A DNA stretch of 64,000 nucleotides from Planctomycetota bacterium (lineage in GTDB: Bacteria > Planctomycetota > J058). Below the pieces are notes generated by a model. That model had not been told where the DNA came from and made no database searches. It was given only the letters and a program-made list of their open reading frames with translations. Location: contig JAMLIC010000004.1 of NCBI GenBank assembly GCA_023954375.1, positions 1 through 64,000 on the forward strand, read 5' to 3'. Positions 9,202-18,787 of the stretch are shown piece after piece (the stretch's first letter is position 1; every line of letters starts with the position of its first letter). The position numbers were made by a program, and so were the translations under genes.

Positions 9202-9485
9202 TCGCGCCTGCGACGAACGATGGCGGGCGCTGCCGTTCGCCAGGGCGTCGCGCTCCGCGCGACGCCCCGGCCGCTCAGGCGCGCTCGGCGGCCAGGAGGC
9301 CGCCTTCGCTTGCCTTCGCGCGGCGTCGCCTCGCCCTCGTTCGTCTCGGCTGAGGCTCCTGCTGCGGGAGCCCGGTGTGGTGTGACTGCGCCTGCGGCGA
9401 ACGATGGTGGGCGCTGCCGTCCAGCGCGCTGGCCGCGCTGCGCTCGGCTCGGTCGGCTCGGTCGGCTCGCTCGGCGGCAACGCGG
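9196..9485 (+). repeat. Family 1 dispersed repeat, one full and one truncated copy
   Basis: The first copy (9196-9378) opens with GTGTGATCGCGCCTGCG, whose TGA is the thrS stop. Its main stem is GGGCGTCGCG (9243-9252), loop CTCCG, CGCGACGCCC (9258-9267), followed by the invariant GGCGGCC-AGGA-GGCCGCC hairpin. A second, shorter and more diverged copy starts at 9379 (GTGTGACTGCGCC) and fades out near 9485. The interval 9202-9572 otherwise contains no convincing gene. Confidence 0.8.
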
Positions 9486-9572
9486 GGCGAGCTCGAGGCG
9501 CTGCGCCCCTCGGGGGTGAGCTGCGTCACATCGCCGCGCCGAGCCCGCCGCGCGCAGGGATAGAATCCCGAC

Positions 9573-9674
9573 ATGGGGCGGGTCGTCGCGTTCCTGTTCG
9601 TGTGCTTCCTCTGCTTCAGCCTGATGTGGACCGTCTACCACTACGCGGCGAAGGAGGACGAGCCCTGGCGGTGA
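9573..9674 (+). CDS. Small single-helix membrane protein, 33 residues
   Basis: An ATG at 9573 opens a 33-codon frame: MGRVVAFLFVCFLCFSL, then MWTVYHYAAKEDEPWR and a TGA. A hydrophobic helix (residues about 4-20) is followed by a charged cytoplasmic or periplasmic tail, a typical layout for small membrane proteins. AGGGA lies about 17 bases upstream, so the ribosome-binding site is weak. It stands 106 bases before the nucleoside transporter and could be its leader peptide or small partner. No family is recognised and it may be fortuitous. Confidence 0.4.
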   Translation: MGRVVAFLFVCFLCFSLMWTVYHYAAKEDEPWR

Positions 9675-9780
9675 GCCGGCCGGCCGCCAACCACGCGCTT
9701 TCCGCGGCGTCGGCGGGGCCGTAGACTACCTCCCCTTCGGGGCGGGCGCGGCGATGGCGCCGCCCGGGCGAGGGGGAGCC

Positions 9781-11256
9781 ATGGGGGAGACGGCGAGGCG
9801 CTGGGGGCTCCTGGCGCTGGCGGGGGTCGTGCTCGTCGTGGCGCTCGCCGCGCCGGCGCTGGCGCAGGACGTGGCGGCGGTGGAGAGCGACGGCCGGATC
9901 AGCATGGCCGCGCTCCGCGACGCCAACGCCGACCTGCAGACGACCTGGGGCGAGCGCCTCCAGAGCCTCTTCGGGATGGCCGTGATCCTCGGGATCTGCT
10001 ACGGGATCTCGAACAACAGGAAGCGCATCTCCTGGCGCCTCGTCGGCTGGGGCATGGGCCTCCAGCTCATCCTCGGCATCCTCGTCCTCAAGACCGGCCC
10101 CGGCCGGGCGCTGTTCCGCTGGGCGAACGACGTGATCACGGGCCTGCTCGGCTTCACCGAGAAGGGGGCGTCGTTCCTGTTCGGCAACCTGGCCGTGCAG
10201 AACAACGTGCCGGTCGGCGCCGGCGGCCCGCACGGCCCGGTGCAGGCGGCGGGCTCCATGGCGGAGGTCGGGGCCTTCTTCGCCTTCGGCGTCCTGCCGA
10301 CGATCATCTTCTTCTCGTCGCTCATGGCGGTCCTCTACCACCTGGGCGTCATGACGCTGGTGGTCAAGGGCATCGCCTGGGTCATGCAGCGGACCATGGG
10401 CACGTCGGGCTCGGAGACGCTCTCGGCCTCGGGGAACATCTTCGTCGGGCAGACCGAGGCGCCGCTGCTGGTGCGGCCGTTCGTGAAAGGGATGACCGAG
10501 TCGGAGCTCATGGCGATCATGACGGGCGGCTTCGCCACGGTCGCCGGCGGCGTCATGGCCGCCTACGTGGGCTTCCTCCAGGCGAGCTTCAGCGACATCG
10601 CCGGCCACCTGCTGGCCGCGTCGGTCATGAGCGCGCCGGCCGCGCTCGTGTGCGCCAAGCTGATGATCCCCGAGCCCGAGCCGGAGAAGAGCGAGACCTT
10701 CGGACAGCTCAAGGTCACGCTCGAGAAGGTCGACGCCAACGTGATCGACGCCGCGGCGCGCGGCGCGGGCGACGGGCTCAAGCTGGCGCTCAACGTCGGG
10801 GCGATGCTGCTCGCGTTCATCGCCCTGATCGCCATGATCAACCACGGGATCGGCTGGACCTGCGGCCTGGTGGGCGCCGACGGCGTCACGCTCCAGGGGA
10901 TCCTGGGCAAGCTCCTGGCCCCGCTCGCCTGGCTCATGGGCACGCCCTGGCAGGACTGCACATCGGTCGGCCAGCTCATCGGCGTGAAGACCGTCGTCAA
11001 CGAGTTCGTGGCGTTCATCGACCTGTCCGGCATGGTCAACGACCCGAACAAGCTCACGCATCCGCGCTCGGTGATCATCTCGACCTACGCGCTGTGCGGC
11101 TTCGCCAACTTCTCCTCGATCGCCATCCAGATCGGCGGGATCGGGGGGATCGCCCCCGAGCGGCGCAGCGACCTGGCGAAGCTGGGCCTCCGGGCGATGA
11201 TCGCCGGGTCGTTCGCCTGCTTCCTCACGGCCACCGTCGCCGGCCTGCTCGTCTGA
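9781..11256 (+). CDS. Concentrative nucleoside transporter, NupC/CNT family
   Basis: About 491 residues. It begins with a hydrophobic segment ending ALAAPALAQ, which looks like a signal peptide or first helix. It then shows the CNT pattern: a first core helix region (LQLILGILVLKTGPGR), ANDVITGLLGF, then IIFFSSLMAVLYHLGVM and the substrate-site region SASGNIFVGQTEAPLLVRPF. Conserved NEFVAF and STYALCGFANFSSIAIQIGG segments follow. It would import nucleosides with Na+ or H+. GAGGGGGAG precedes the ATG at 9781. The 15-base gap to the next gene suggests cotranscription with the ABC operon. Confidence 0.9.
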   Translation: MGETARRWGLLALAGVVLVVALAAPALAQDVAAVESDGRISMAALRDANADLQTTWGERLQSLFGMAVILGICYGISNNRKRISWRLVGWGMGLQLILGILVLKTGPGRALFRWANDVITGLLGFTEKGASFLFGNLAVQNNVPVGAGGPHGPVQAAGSMAEVGAFFAFGVLPTIIFFSSLMAVLYHLGVMTLVVKGIAWVMQRTMGTSGSETLSASGNIFVGQTEAPLLVRPFVKGMTESELMAIMTGGFATVAGGVMAAYVGFLQASFSDIAGHLLAASVMSAPAALVCAKLMIPEPEPEKSETFGQLKVTLEKVDANVIDAAARGAGDGLKLALNVGAMLLAFIALIAMINHGIGWTCGLVGADGVTLQGILGKLLAPLAWLMGTPWQDCTSVGQLIGVKTVVNEFVAFIDLSGMVNDPNKLTHPRSVIISTYALCGFANFSSIAIQIGGIGGIAPERRSDLAKLGLRAMIAGSFACFLTATVAGLLV

Positions 11257-11270
11257 CCCGGGAGGACCCC

Positions 11271-12065
11271 GTGCACCGCCTCGCCTCGCTCGCCGCGCTC
11301 GTCCTGGCCCTCACCGGCTGCCCGACGGGCGGCCCGCCCCCCGGCCCCGCCGGCGACCTCGACGCGATCAAGGCGCGCGGCCGGCTGGTCGTGGCCATGG
11401 ACGTGGGCTACGACCCGTTCGAGACGCTCGGCCCCGACGGCAAGCCGCAGGGCTTCGACGTGGACCTCGTCCACGAGGTCGCCGCCGACCTCGGCGTGCA
11501 GGTCGAGCTCAAGAACGTCGCCTGGGACGGGATCGTGGGCGAGCTGCAGACGGGCAAGGTCGACGTGATCTTCTCCGGCATGTCGATCACCGAGGACCGG
11601 CAGCGCGCCGTCGCCTTCTCCGAGCCCTACTACCGCGTCGGCCAGGTGGTGGTGAAGAAGAAGGGCGACGGGCGGATCAAGAGCTTCCGCGACCTCGACG
11701 ACCCGAAGATGCGCGTGGCCACGCAGCAGGGGACGACGGGCGAGCAGGCGATCCGGGAGTTCATGCCCAAGGCGCAGCTGATGAAGTTCGCCAAGACCGA
11801 CGAGGCCTGCCTGACGCTGATCCAGGGCAAGTGCGACGCGGTCGTCTTCGACCATCCGTTCCTGCTCAAGTACGTCACCGAGCAGACGACCGAGCTCGAG
11901 GGGCTCTGGCAGCCGTTCACCGAGGAGGCGATCGCCGCCGCCGTGCGGCTCGACAACCAGCGCCTCGTCGACGCGATCAACGCCACGCTCGCCCGCCTGC
12001 GCCAGAGCGGCCGCCTGGCCGAGCTCGAGGCGCGCTGGTTCCCGCGCCTGCCCGACGCCCAGTGA
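11271..12065 (+). CDS. ABC transporter substrate-binding lipoprotein, family 3 (polar amino acid)
   Basis: About 264 residues. The leader [14 protein letters not shown] ends in a lipobox (LTGC), so the mature protein is lipid-anchored in the periplasm. The body matches solute-binding family 3: [37 protein letters not shown], then [13 protein letters not shown] and FSEPYY. It would bind a polar amino acid and deliver it to the permease. The GTG start has a strong GGGAGGA ribosome-binding site. Its stop overlaps the next start by four bases (GTGA), the first of two such couplings in this operon. Confidence 0.9.
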   Translation: MHRLASLAALVLALTGCPTGGPPPGPAGDLDAIKARGRLVVAMDVGYDPFETLGPDGKPQGFDVDLVHEVAADLGVQVELKNVAWDGIVGELQTGKVDVIFSGMSITEDRQRAVAFSEPYYRVGQVVVKKKGDGRIKSFRDLDDPKMRVATQQGTTGEQAIREFMPKAQLMKFAKTDEACLTLIQGKCDAVVFDHPFLLKYVTEQTTELEGLWQPFTEEAIAAAVRLDNQRLVDAINATLARLRQSGRLAELEARWFPRLPDAQ

Positions 12066-12910
12066 CCCGCGCCCGGCGCCGCCTCGCCATCCGCATCGCC
12101 ATCTACGCGGCCGTGCTCGGCCTGGCGCTCGTCGTGATCGCCCGCGCCGACCTGCGCTACCGCTGGGCCTGGGGGCTGTTCTTCGACCGCTGGGCGCACC
12201 TGCTCCTCGAGGGGCTCGTGCTCACGGTCGAGGTGTCGCTCGTGAGCATGCTCCTGGCCCTGCCGCTGGGCGTCGTGATCGGCCTGTGCCGCACGGCGCA
12301 CGACCCCGGCGCGCGCCTCCTCGGCTTCGGCTTCGTCGAGGTGTTCCGCGGCACGCCGCTCCTCGTGCAGGTCATGATCTGGTACCACGTCCTCGCCGGC
12401 CCCATGGGCCTCGAGGGCCCGGGCGCCTGGCTCGTGGCCGCGCTCGGCCCGATCAACCGGGCGCTGGGCGTGTCGCACGCGGTCCAGCCGTCGACGATCG
12501 CCGCGGCCGTCGCGGCGCTCTCCTGCTTCGCCGCCAGCTACATCGCCGAGATCGTCCGCGCGGGGGTGCAGAGCATCGACCGCGGGCAGCTGGAGGCCGC
12601 GCGCTCGCTCGGCCTCACGCACTACCAGGCCATGCGCCACGTGGTCCTGCCCCAGGCGCTCCGGCGCATCCTCCCGCCGCTGGCGAGCGAGTTCATCGCG
12701 CTCGTCAAGGACAGCTCGCTCGCCTCGGTGATCGGCCTGCAGGAGCTGACCATGGCCACGCGCGACGTGCAGGCGGGCGCCTACATGACGTTCGAGCCCT
12801 GGCTGGTCACGGCCGCCCTCTACCTGGGGATCAACGTGCTCCTCTCGCTCGGCGTGCGCCGCCTCGAGAGGCGCCTCGGCGTCGCGCGGCGCGGGGAGGC
12901 GATCCAGTGA
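12062..12910 (+). CDS. Amino-acid ABC transporter permease
   Basis: About 282 residues. The HisM/GlnP family is indicated by [20 protein letters not shown], the [11 protein letters not shown] segment, and the ATPase-contact EAA loop reading [21 protein letters not shown] followed by [11 protein letters not shown] in the form LVKDSSLAS. There are about six membrane helices. An extra stretch after [12 protein letters not shown] lengthens the central region relative to the usual 220-240-residue family. Start GTG overlaps the upstream stop and its own stop overlaps the ATPase start, so the three subunits should be made in step. Confidence 0.9.
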   Translation: MTRARRRLAIRIAIYAAVLGLALVVIARADLRYRWAWGLFFDRWAHLLLEGLVLTVEVSLVSMLLALPLGVVIGLCRTAHDPGARLLGFGFVEVFRGTPLLVQVMIWYHVLAGPMGLEGPGAWLVAALGPINRALGVSHAVQPSTIAAAVAALSCFAASYIAEIVRAGVQSIDRGQLEAARSLGLTHYQAMRHVVLPQALRRILPPLASEFIALVKDSSLASVIGLQELTMATRDVQAGAYMTFEPWLVTAALYLGINVLLSLGVRRLERRLGVARRGEAIQ

Positions 12911-13689
12911 TCTCGGGCGACGCCAACCCGGCCGCCAAGCTGCGCCCGCTCGTCGAGGCGAAGGGGCTGCGCAAGACCTACCGCACCGGGGGCGACAAGG
13001 TCGTCCAGGCGCTCGCCGGCTTCGACCTCGCCGTCACCGAGGGCGAGATCGTGTGCCTGATCGGGCCGTCGGGCTCGGGCAAGTCGACGGCGCTGCGCAT
13101 GCTGAACGCGCTCGAGCGTCCGGACGCGGACAGCGGCGCCCTGCGGGTCCTCGGCCACGACCTCCTCGACCCCGAGACCGACATGGACCGGGTCCGCGCC
13201 GAGGTCGGCATGGTCTTCCAGCACTTCAACCTGTTCCCGCACCTGAGCGTGATCGAGAACGTCGCCCTCGCCCCGCGCCTCGTCCGCGGCGCGGCGCCGG
13301 CCGACGCGCGCGCCCGCGGGCTCGAATTGCTCGAGCGGGTGGGGATCGCCGACAAGGCCGGCGAGGCGCCCGACCGGCTCTCCGGCGGGCAGAAGCAGCG
13401 GGTGGCGATCGCCCGCGCCCTGGCGATGAACCCGCGCCTCATGCTCTTCGACGAGCCGACCTCGGCGCTCGACCCCGAGATGGTCGGCGAGGTCCTCGAC
13501 GTCATGCGCGACCTCGCGGCGAAGATGACGATGCTCGTCGTCACGCACGAGATGGGCTTCGCCCGCGAGGTCGCCTCGCGGGTCGTGTTCATGGACGAGG
13601 GGCGCGTCGTCGAGGACGGCCCGCCCGACCAGGTCTTCGGCGCGCCCACGCACGCGCGCACGAAGACCTTCCTGGAGAAGGTCCTGTAG
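12907..13689 (+). CDS. Amino-acid ABC transporter ATP-binding protein, GlnQ-like
   Basis: About 260 residues. Walker [10 protein letters not shown] is at residues 53-61, the Q loop follows in [12 protein letters not shown], the ABC signature is LSGGQKQRV, and Walker B is [14 protein letters not shown], followed by the H-loop His in VVTHEMGF. This order and spacing match GlnQ/HisP-type ATPases that power polar amino-acid uptake. The start GTG overlaps the permease stop by four bases. An extra 15 or so N-terminal residues precede the normal start of the domain. Confidence 0.93.
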   Translation: MISGDANPAAKLRPLVEAKGLRKTYRTGGDKVVQALAGFDLAVTEGEIVCLIGPSGSGKSTALRMLNALERPDADSGALRVLGHDLLDPETDMDRVRAEVGMVFQHFNLFPHLSVIENVALAPRLVRGAAPADARARGLELLERVGIADKAGEAPDRLSGGQKQRVAIARALAMNPRLMLFDEPTSALDPEMVGEVLDVMRDLAAKMTMLVVTHEMGFAREVASRVVFMDEGRVVEDGPPDQVFGAPTHARTKTFLEKVL

Positions 13690-13706
13690 CCGGAGAGGTG
13701 GTCGTC

Positions 13707-14096
13707 ATGGACCGCCGGGCGCGCCTGGTCCTCTGCGTCGATGCGGGCGCCGGCGCGACCGTGGGGCTCCTGCTCCTCGTCCTGCGCGCGTGGGTCGCCG
13801 ACCTGTACGGCCTCCCGCTCGCGCTCGTCGAGGTCGTCGGCGCGGCGAACCTCGCCTTCGCGAGCGGCTCGGGCACGCTCGCCGTCGGCGCCGCGCGCGG
13901 GCGGGCGCCGTCGCGCGCGGCGGTCGCCGCCCTGATCACCGCCAACGCGACCTGGGCCGCCGTGTGCCTAGGGCTCGTCGCGCTGACGTGGCCCTCGGCG
14001 ACGGTGTTCGGCGTCGCCCACCTCGCGCTCGAGGGGCTGTTCGTCGGGGGGCTCGCCGCGCTCGAGGCCCGCCTCGTGCTCCCGCCTCGGCCCTGA
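13707..14096 (+). CDS. Hypothetical four-helix membrane protein
   Basis: 129 residues with four predicted hydrophobic helices: VLCVDAGAGATVGLLLLVL, then LVEVVGAANLAFASGSG, AALITANATWAAVCLGLVAL and VAHLALEGLFVGGLAALEA. The loops are short and there is no signal peptide. GGAGAGG lies before the ATG at 13707. It follows the ATPase gene by 17 bases and may be in the same transcript. The pattern resembles small uncharacterised membrane proteins of the SPW or DoxX-like kind, but I cannot assign it. Confidence 0.6.
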   Translation: MDRRARLVLCVDAGAGATVGLLLLVLRAWVADLYGLPLALVEVVGAANLAFASGSGTLAVGAARGRAPSRAAVAALITANATWAAVCLGLVALTWPSATVFGVAHLALEGLFVGGLAALEARLVLPPRP

Positions 14097-14111
14097 CAGC
14101 GAACACCGGTC

Positions 14112-14237
14112 GATGTGATGAGCCAGGACGGTCACCGAGGACACCGAGGTCGCACAGAGGACACCGAGGGCGATCTCGAGCCAAGGCTCTCGGTGACCTC
14201 GGTGTGTCCTCGGTGACCGTTCTCTGCTCGTCACATC
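14112..14237. repeat. Long imperfect inverted repeat with CACCGAGGACACCGAG motif
   Basis: Left arm 14112-14165 and right arm 14185-14237 pair over nearly their full length: GATGTGATGAGC with GCTCGTCACATC at the outer ends and ACGGTCACCGAGGACACCG with CGGTGTCCTCGGTGACCGT-like sequence inside. The repeated unit CCGAGGACACCGAGG belongs to a kind of intergenic repeat seen in many high-GC genomes. A related element lies at 46441-46516. It sits between the ABC operon and the MFS gene and could act as a terminator or mRNA stabiliser. Confidence 0.8.
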
Positions 14238-14300
14238 CTCGATGAGCGCGGTGAGCGGCCGACGAGCGGCGCGCCGGCCGCGAAGTAGCATGGCGCCGCC

Positions 14301-15590
14301 ATGAACGCGCCGGTCACGCCGCTCGCCCCCGCCCTGACGCCCGCCCGCGAGCGGGCGCTGGTGTTCGTGGTCGCGGCCGTGCAGTTCGTCAACGTCCTCG
14401 AGTTCATGATCGTCATGCCGCTCGGGCCCGACTTCGCCCAGGCGCTCGGCTTCCAGCTCGACGCGGTCGGCTACCTGGGGGCGGCCTACACCGGGGCCGG
14501 GGCGGTCGCGGGGCTCCTCGGCGCGCTGCTCCTCGACCGCTTCGACCGCCGCCGCGCGCTCGTCGCGCTGATGCTCGGCCTCGTGGCCGCGACGGTCCTC
14601 GCGGGCCTGGCGCGCGACCTGCGCGAGCTCGTCGCGGCGCGCCTGCTCGCGGGCGCCTTCGGCGGGCCGGCCACGTCGGTGTCGATCGCGATCGTCGCCG
14701 ACCTCGTGCCGCCGGCGCGCCGGGGCCGGGCCATGGCCGTCGTCATGGGCGCGTTCTCGGTGTCGTCGATCGTGGGCGTGCCGGCGGCGCTGGAGCTGGC
14801 CCGCCTCGGCGGCTGGGCGGCGCCGTTCTTCGCCGTGGCCGCGCTCGCCCTGCTCGTGACCGCGTTCGCCGGCCTGGCCCTGCCGGCGATGACCGCCCAC
14901 GTGGCCGGCGCGGCCGTCGGCCCGCAGGGCCTGCGCCGGCTGTGGGGCCTCGTGCGCCGGCCGGAGGCGGCGCTCTCGCTCGCGGCCGTCGGGCTGTCCA
15001 TGGTGACGATCTTCCTGATCGTGCCGAACCTGTCGGCCTACCTGCAGTTCAACGCCCTGTGGCCGCGCGAGCGCCTCTCGGTGCTCTACCTCTTCGGCGG
15101 GCTGGCGAGCCTGGCGCTCATGACGGTCGCCGGGCGGGCCGTCGACCGGTTCGGCGCCACGCCGGTCGTCGCCTTCGCGGCCGTGTGCATCTGCGGGGTC
15201 GTCGGGGTCGGGATCCTGCCGGGACGGCCGGCGATCCCCACGCTCCTGTTCTTCGTCCTGTTCATGGGCTCGACGTCGATCCGCGGCGTCGCCGTCAGCG
15301 CGCTCTCGTCGAGGGTGCCGCCGCCCGACGAGCGCGCGGGCTACCAGTCGGCCCAGTCGGCCGTGCAGCACCTGGCCGGGGCGATCGGCGCGCTCGCGTC
15401 GACGTTCGTGCTCGTCGAGCGCCCCGACAAGAGCCTGGCCGGCATGGAGGTGCTCGGGGCGTGCACGATCGCCGGGACGCTCCTGGTGCCCCTGTTCGCC
15501 CGGGCGGTCGAGCGGAGGGTGCGGTCCAGGGAGGCGTCGATTCCGCCATCGGCGGGTTCTGGTGGCGAAACGGAGCCCGCCGGCCCGTAA
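14301..15590 (+). CDS. MFS transporter, drug/arabinose-efflux type
   Basis: A 429-residue major facilitator protein with 12 predicted helices. MIVMPLGPDFAQALG in the first helix and DRFDRRRALVALMLG in loop 2-3 are the family A-motif region. RLLAGAFGGPATSVSIAIVADLVPP and the RGRAMAVVMGAFS segment match the DHA1/AraJ-like group. Such proteins export small molecules with a proton gradient; the substrate cannot be told. ATG at 14301 follows a short GCC-rich leader without a clear ribosome-binding site. The C-terminus is hydrophilic. Confidence 0.85.
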   Translation: MNAPVTPLAPALTPARERALVFVVAAVQFVNVLEFMIVMPLGPDFAQALGFQLDAVGYLGAAYTGAGAVAGLLGALLLDRFDRRRALVALMLGLVAATVLAGLARDLRELVAARLLAGAFGGPATSVSIAIVADLVPPARRGRAMAVVMGAFSVSSIVGVPAALELARLGGWAAPFFAVAALALLVTAFAGLALPAMTAHVAGAAVGPQGLRRLWGLVRRPEAALSLAAVGLSMVTIFLIVPNLSAYLQFNALWPRERLSVLYLFGGLASLALMTVAGRAVDRFGATPVVAFAAVCICGVVGVGILPGRPAIPTLLFFVLFMGSTSIRGVAVSALSSRVPPPDERAGYQSAQSAVQHLAGAIGALASTFVLVERPDKSLAGMEVLGACTIAGTLLVPLFARAVERRVRSREASIPPSAGSGGETEPAGP

Positions 15591-15643
15591 GCGCACGCCC
15601 GCGCGAGGCGCCGGCGCGGCCCGGGGTTTGTTGTCGGCCGGCC

Positions 15644-16498
15644 GTGCGCCTCCTCGCCGCGACCCTCGCCCTCCTCGCCCTCGTGCCCCTCGGCGCGCTC
15701 GTCACGCCCGACGACGCCGCCCCGGCGGCCCGCGCGACGCCGGCGCCGTCCGCGCCCCGGACCCGGGGCGCCGTCACGCTGGCCGCGCCGGCGCGCTCGC
15801 CGTCGCTCGACGCCCCGTCCGGGGCCGCGCTCGACCTCCCGCCGTCCGTCGACGACCTCCTGGACGCCCTCGACGACGATCCGGACCACCCCCTGACCGA
15901 CGGCGACCTCGCCCGCCTCGAGGCGGCCTGGCTCGACGGCGACCTCGACCTGCCGCTGCGGGCCGGCGCGCTGCGGGCCCTGCTCGAGCGCGGCGGGCGC
16001 GGCGCCCTCGCCCGCGTCGTCGACGCCTTCGACCGCGAGGAGGTCGCCCCCCTGCGCGAGCACGTGGCCCACGCCGCGTCGCGCGGGGCCGGCCCCGGCG
16101 ACGCCCCGCTCCTCGCGCGCCTCCTCGACCGCGCGGCGGGCGCCGACGCCGCCGCCCTGGCCGCCCTCGCGGCCGTCCACGCGGCGCGGCGCCCGGACGA
16201 CCCGGTGCCCCTCGGCCCCGCGCTCGAGGCCCGCGTCGTGGAGACCCTCGCCGCGCTGCCCGCCGAGCACGCCGCGGACGTGGCCGAGGCCCTGGCGGCC
16301 CTCCGCACGCCCGCGGCCGTCGACGCGCTCGCCCTGCGCGCTGAGGCCGGCGCCGACGACGAGGGCCGCCTCGAGGCGGGCCTCGCCCTCCACGCCCTCG
16401 ACCCGACGCGCGCCGCGCCGGCGCTCGCCCGCCTGCGCGCGGCCCTCACCTGCCCGCTCCTGCGCGACCGCCTGCCCCCGGAGGCCCCGTGCGACTGA
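15644..16498 (+). CDS. Exported alpha-helical repeat protein, hypothetical
   Basis: About 284 residues. A hydrophobic leader (LLAATLALLALVPLGALV) is followed by an Ala/Pro-rich linker. The remainder is Ala-, Leu- and Asp-rich helices in a HEAT-like rhythm (LRALLERGGRGALARVV, LARLLDRAAG, VAEALAALRTPAAVDALA). HEAT-like proteins usually scaffold other proteins. The GTG start at 15644 has no strong ribosome-binding site. Its last ten bases overlap the start of the lyase gene, so translation is coupled and the two exported proteins may work together. Confidence 0.55.
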   Translation: MRLLAATLALLALVPLGALVTPDDAAPAARATPAPSAPRTRGAVTLAAPARSPSLDAPSGAALDLPPSVDDLLDALDDDPDHPLTDGDLARLEAAWLDGDLDLPLRAGALRALLERGGRGALARVVDAFDREEVAPLREHVAHAASRGAGPGDAPLLARLLDRAAGADAAALAALAAVHAARRPDDPVPLGPALEARVVETLAALPAEHAADVAEALAALRTPAAVDALALRAEAGADDEGRLEAGLALHALDPTRAAPALARLRAALTCPLLRDRLPPEAPCD

Positions 16499-18753
16499 CG
16501 CTCGCCCTCACCCTGCTCGTCGCCCTCGCCGCGCAGGCCCAGGCCGCCGGCTACAAGCGCGGCCTCACCCACCGGCCGCGCGCGTCGTTCGACGCCCGCG
16601 ACCCGGCCCACCTCGCGCGGGTGCGCGACCGGATCCACGCCCAGGAGCGCCCCTGGGCCGACGCCTACGCGGCCCTGCGCGACCGCGCCGAGGGGCGGAC
16701 CGTCCACCACTCGGCCCACGGCTGGAAGGGCCAGTCGGACAAGTGGGTGCACCTCTACGGCCAGGAGGTGCAGAACGCCCTCGTCGCCCGGGCGAAGGCC
16801 GCCGTCGCCTGGCTCGGGACGCAGGGCGTCGACCCGGCCTGGCGCCCCCTGCCCACCTTGCCCGGCCAGGCGACCCCGGACGGCTGGCTGCGCCAGCAGG
16901 CCCACGAGGCCCGCCAGATCATCGAGGGGCTGTACGACCGCTTCCCGGGCTGGCGCGGCTACGGCGTGCTCAACCGCGGGATCGTCTCGGCCGAGTCGCT
17001 CATGGTCCACGCGCAGGCCTGGGACCTGCTCGCCGCCTGCCCGCGCGCCTGGGGCCTCGACCTGGCCGCGGGGAAGCGGCGCCTGGTCAAGCTCGCCGAG
17101 GATCACCAGTTCTACGCCCCGATCGTCAGCGGCGAGAAGGACAACCACCGCATCCGGATCGACGCCGGCGTCGGCGTGGCGGGGATCGTCCTCAACGACC
17201 ACGACCGCGCCCGCTGGTGGAAGCCCGGCACGTGGTGGGAGGACCCGGCCGACTGGGTGGGCCGGCCCGAGAAGACGGTCGACCCCGAGCGGCGGGGGAG
17301 CGGCCTGCGCCACCAGGTCGAGTCGGGCGCCTACGGCGAGGGCACGGCCTACCACGCCTACGCCGAGGACATGTACTCGCCCTTCTTCGTCGTCTACACG
17401 CGCTTCGACGGGGCGAAGCCCTTCCTGCAGAGCGCGCGGCTCGACCGGGCGCACCGCTGGAACGTGGCCCTGCGCCTGCCCGACGGCGCGCGCCCGCCGG
17501 TCGACAACTCGCCGCTGTCGGCGTTCAGGACGGGCTACCTGGTCAACCGCCTGCCGCGCGGCTCGCGCGACGCGGGCCAGCGGGCGCTCTTCGGCTGGGA
17601 CTGGGCCGACCAGGGCTACTTCGACGTCCGCGGGGCGCGCGCCCTCGACCTGCTCGCGGCCTACGACCCGTCCGACGCCGACGCGCTGGCGATCGCCGGC
17701 TTCACGCCGCCCGGGGCGAGCGTGTTCCTGCGCGAGGAGGGCCAGGCGGTCCTGCGCACCGGCGGCGGGAGGGACGCGGCCTACGCGCTGCTCACGGCGG
17801 AGCACGGCTCGGCCCGCGAGGCCGGCGGCGGCCACGACGACGCCGATCAGCTGGCCTACTTCGTGTGGGCCGAGGGCGACGTGATCGCCACCGACGGCGG
17901 CTACGGCGGCTTCAAGCAGGTGACGCGCACGAACGCCGCGCGGCACCACAGCGTCGTCCTCGTCGACGGCGAGGGCCCGCGCGCGGCGCGCCGCACGCTC
18001 CTCGGGTGGCGCCCGAGCCCGGTGGACGCGTTCCTCGAGGCCACCAGCCCGCGCACGTTCGACGGCCCGCGCCTGCGCTCGGCCGAGGCGCGGACGGAGT
18101 ACGAGGGCGTGGCCCTGCGGCGCACGCTCACGCTCGTGGGCGACCGGGCCCTGGTGGTCGAGGACCGCGCCGTCGCCGCGCGCGACAAGGACCTGACGGC
18201 GCTGTTCCACGCCAGCGGCGGGGCGAAGAAGCAGGGGCCGGCGACGCTCACGGGGCTCGGGCTGTCGTTCGTCACGCACGCCCGGCAGGTGCCGGTGGAG
18301 GTCGCCGTCGACACGACGCGCGGCGCGCCGCGCCTGTCGCTCGGCCGCGAGTTCGACGCGCTCGGGCGCGGGCAGAACACCGGCGGCGCCGACGAGCACG
18401 CCGTGCTCGAGGCGACCGTGCGCGCGCGGAGGGCCAACCTGCTCACGCTGGTCGTGTGGGGCCAGCCCGGCCAGGCGCCGGCCGCGCCCGTGCGCCTGAC
18501 CCCGCGCCAGGGGGCGTCAGCGCTGGCGGGCGCCTGGGGGACGACGGCGGTCGTGGCGATCACGCAGGAGGCGCCCGGCGCCCTCGTGGTGCCGGCGACG
18601 GCGACGACGCCGGAGGTCGAGACCGACGGCGCGCTCGTGGTCGTCCTCCTCGAGCAGGGGCAGGTCGCCGCGGCCGTGGCGCACGACGCCACGCTCCTGC
18701 GCGTCGGCGCCGCCCGCTTCCAGCGCACGACCCGCGGCACGATCCGCCCCTGA
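16489..18753 (+). CDS. Heparinase II/III-family polysaccharide lyase, exported
   Basis: A 754-residue protein with a cleavable-looking signal peptide (LTLALTLLVALAAQAQA). Residues of about 40-370 form an alpha-helical alginate-lyase-like (alpha/alpha) domain. The C-terminal part is a beta-sandwich heparinase II/III domain containing GHDDADQLAYFVWAEGDV and TDGGYGGF followed by ARHHSVVLVDG. The family cleaves uronic-acid polysaccharides by beta-elimination in the periplasm or outside the cell. The exact substrate is unknown. The GTG start has GGAGG upstream, located inside the preceding gene. No SusCD or sulfatase genes accompany it. Confidence 0.8.
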   Translation: MRLTLALTLLVALAAQAQAAGYKRGLTHRPRASFDARDPAHLARVRDRIHAQERPWADAYAALRDRAEGRTVHHSAHGWKGQSDKWVHLYGQEVQNALVARAKAAVAWLGTQGVDPAWRPLPTLPGQATPDGWLRQQAHEARQIIEGLYDRFPGWRGYGVLNRGIVSAESLMVHAQAWDLLAACPRAWGLDLAAGKRRLVKLAEDHQFYAPIVSGEKDNHRIRIDAGVGVAGIVLNDHDRARWWKPGTWWEDPADWVGRPEKTVDPERRGSGLRHQVESGAYGEGTAYHAYAEDMYSPFFVVYTRFDGAKPFLQSARLDRAHRWNVALRLPDGARPPVDNSPLSAFRTGYLVNRLPRGSRDAGQRALFGWDWADQGYFDVRGARALDLLAAYDPSDADALAIAGFTPPGASVFLREEGQAVLRTGGGRDAAYALLTAEHGSAREAGGGHDDADQLAYFVWAEGDVIATDGGYGGFKQVTRTNAARHHSVVLVDGEGPRAARRTLLGWRPSPVDAFLEATSPRTFDGPRLRSAEARTEYEGVALRRTLTLVGDRALVVEDRAVAARDKDLTALFHASGGAKKQGPATLTGLGLSFVTHARQVPVEVAVDTTRGAPRLSLGREFDALGRGQNTGGADEHAVLEATVRARRANLLTLVVWGQPGQAPAAPVRLTPRQGASALAGAWGTTAVVAITQEAPGALVVPATATTPEVETDGALVVVLLEQGQVAAAVAHDATLLRVGAARFQRTTRGTIRP

Positions 18754-18787
18754 CCGCGCGCCCCGCAGCCGAGGTAGCCTGGCGGGC

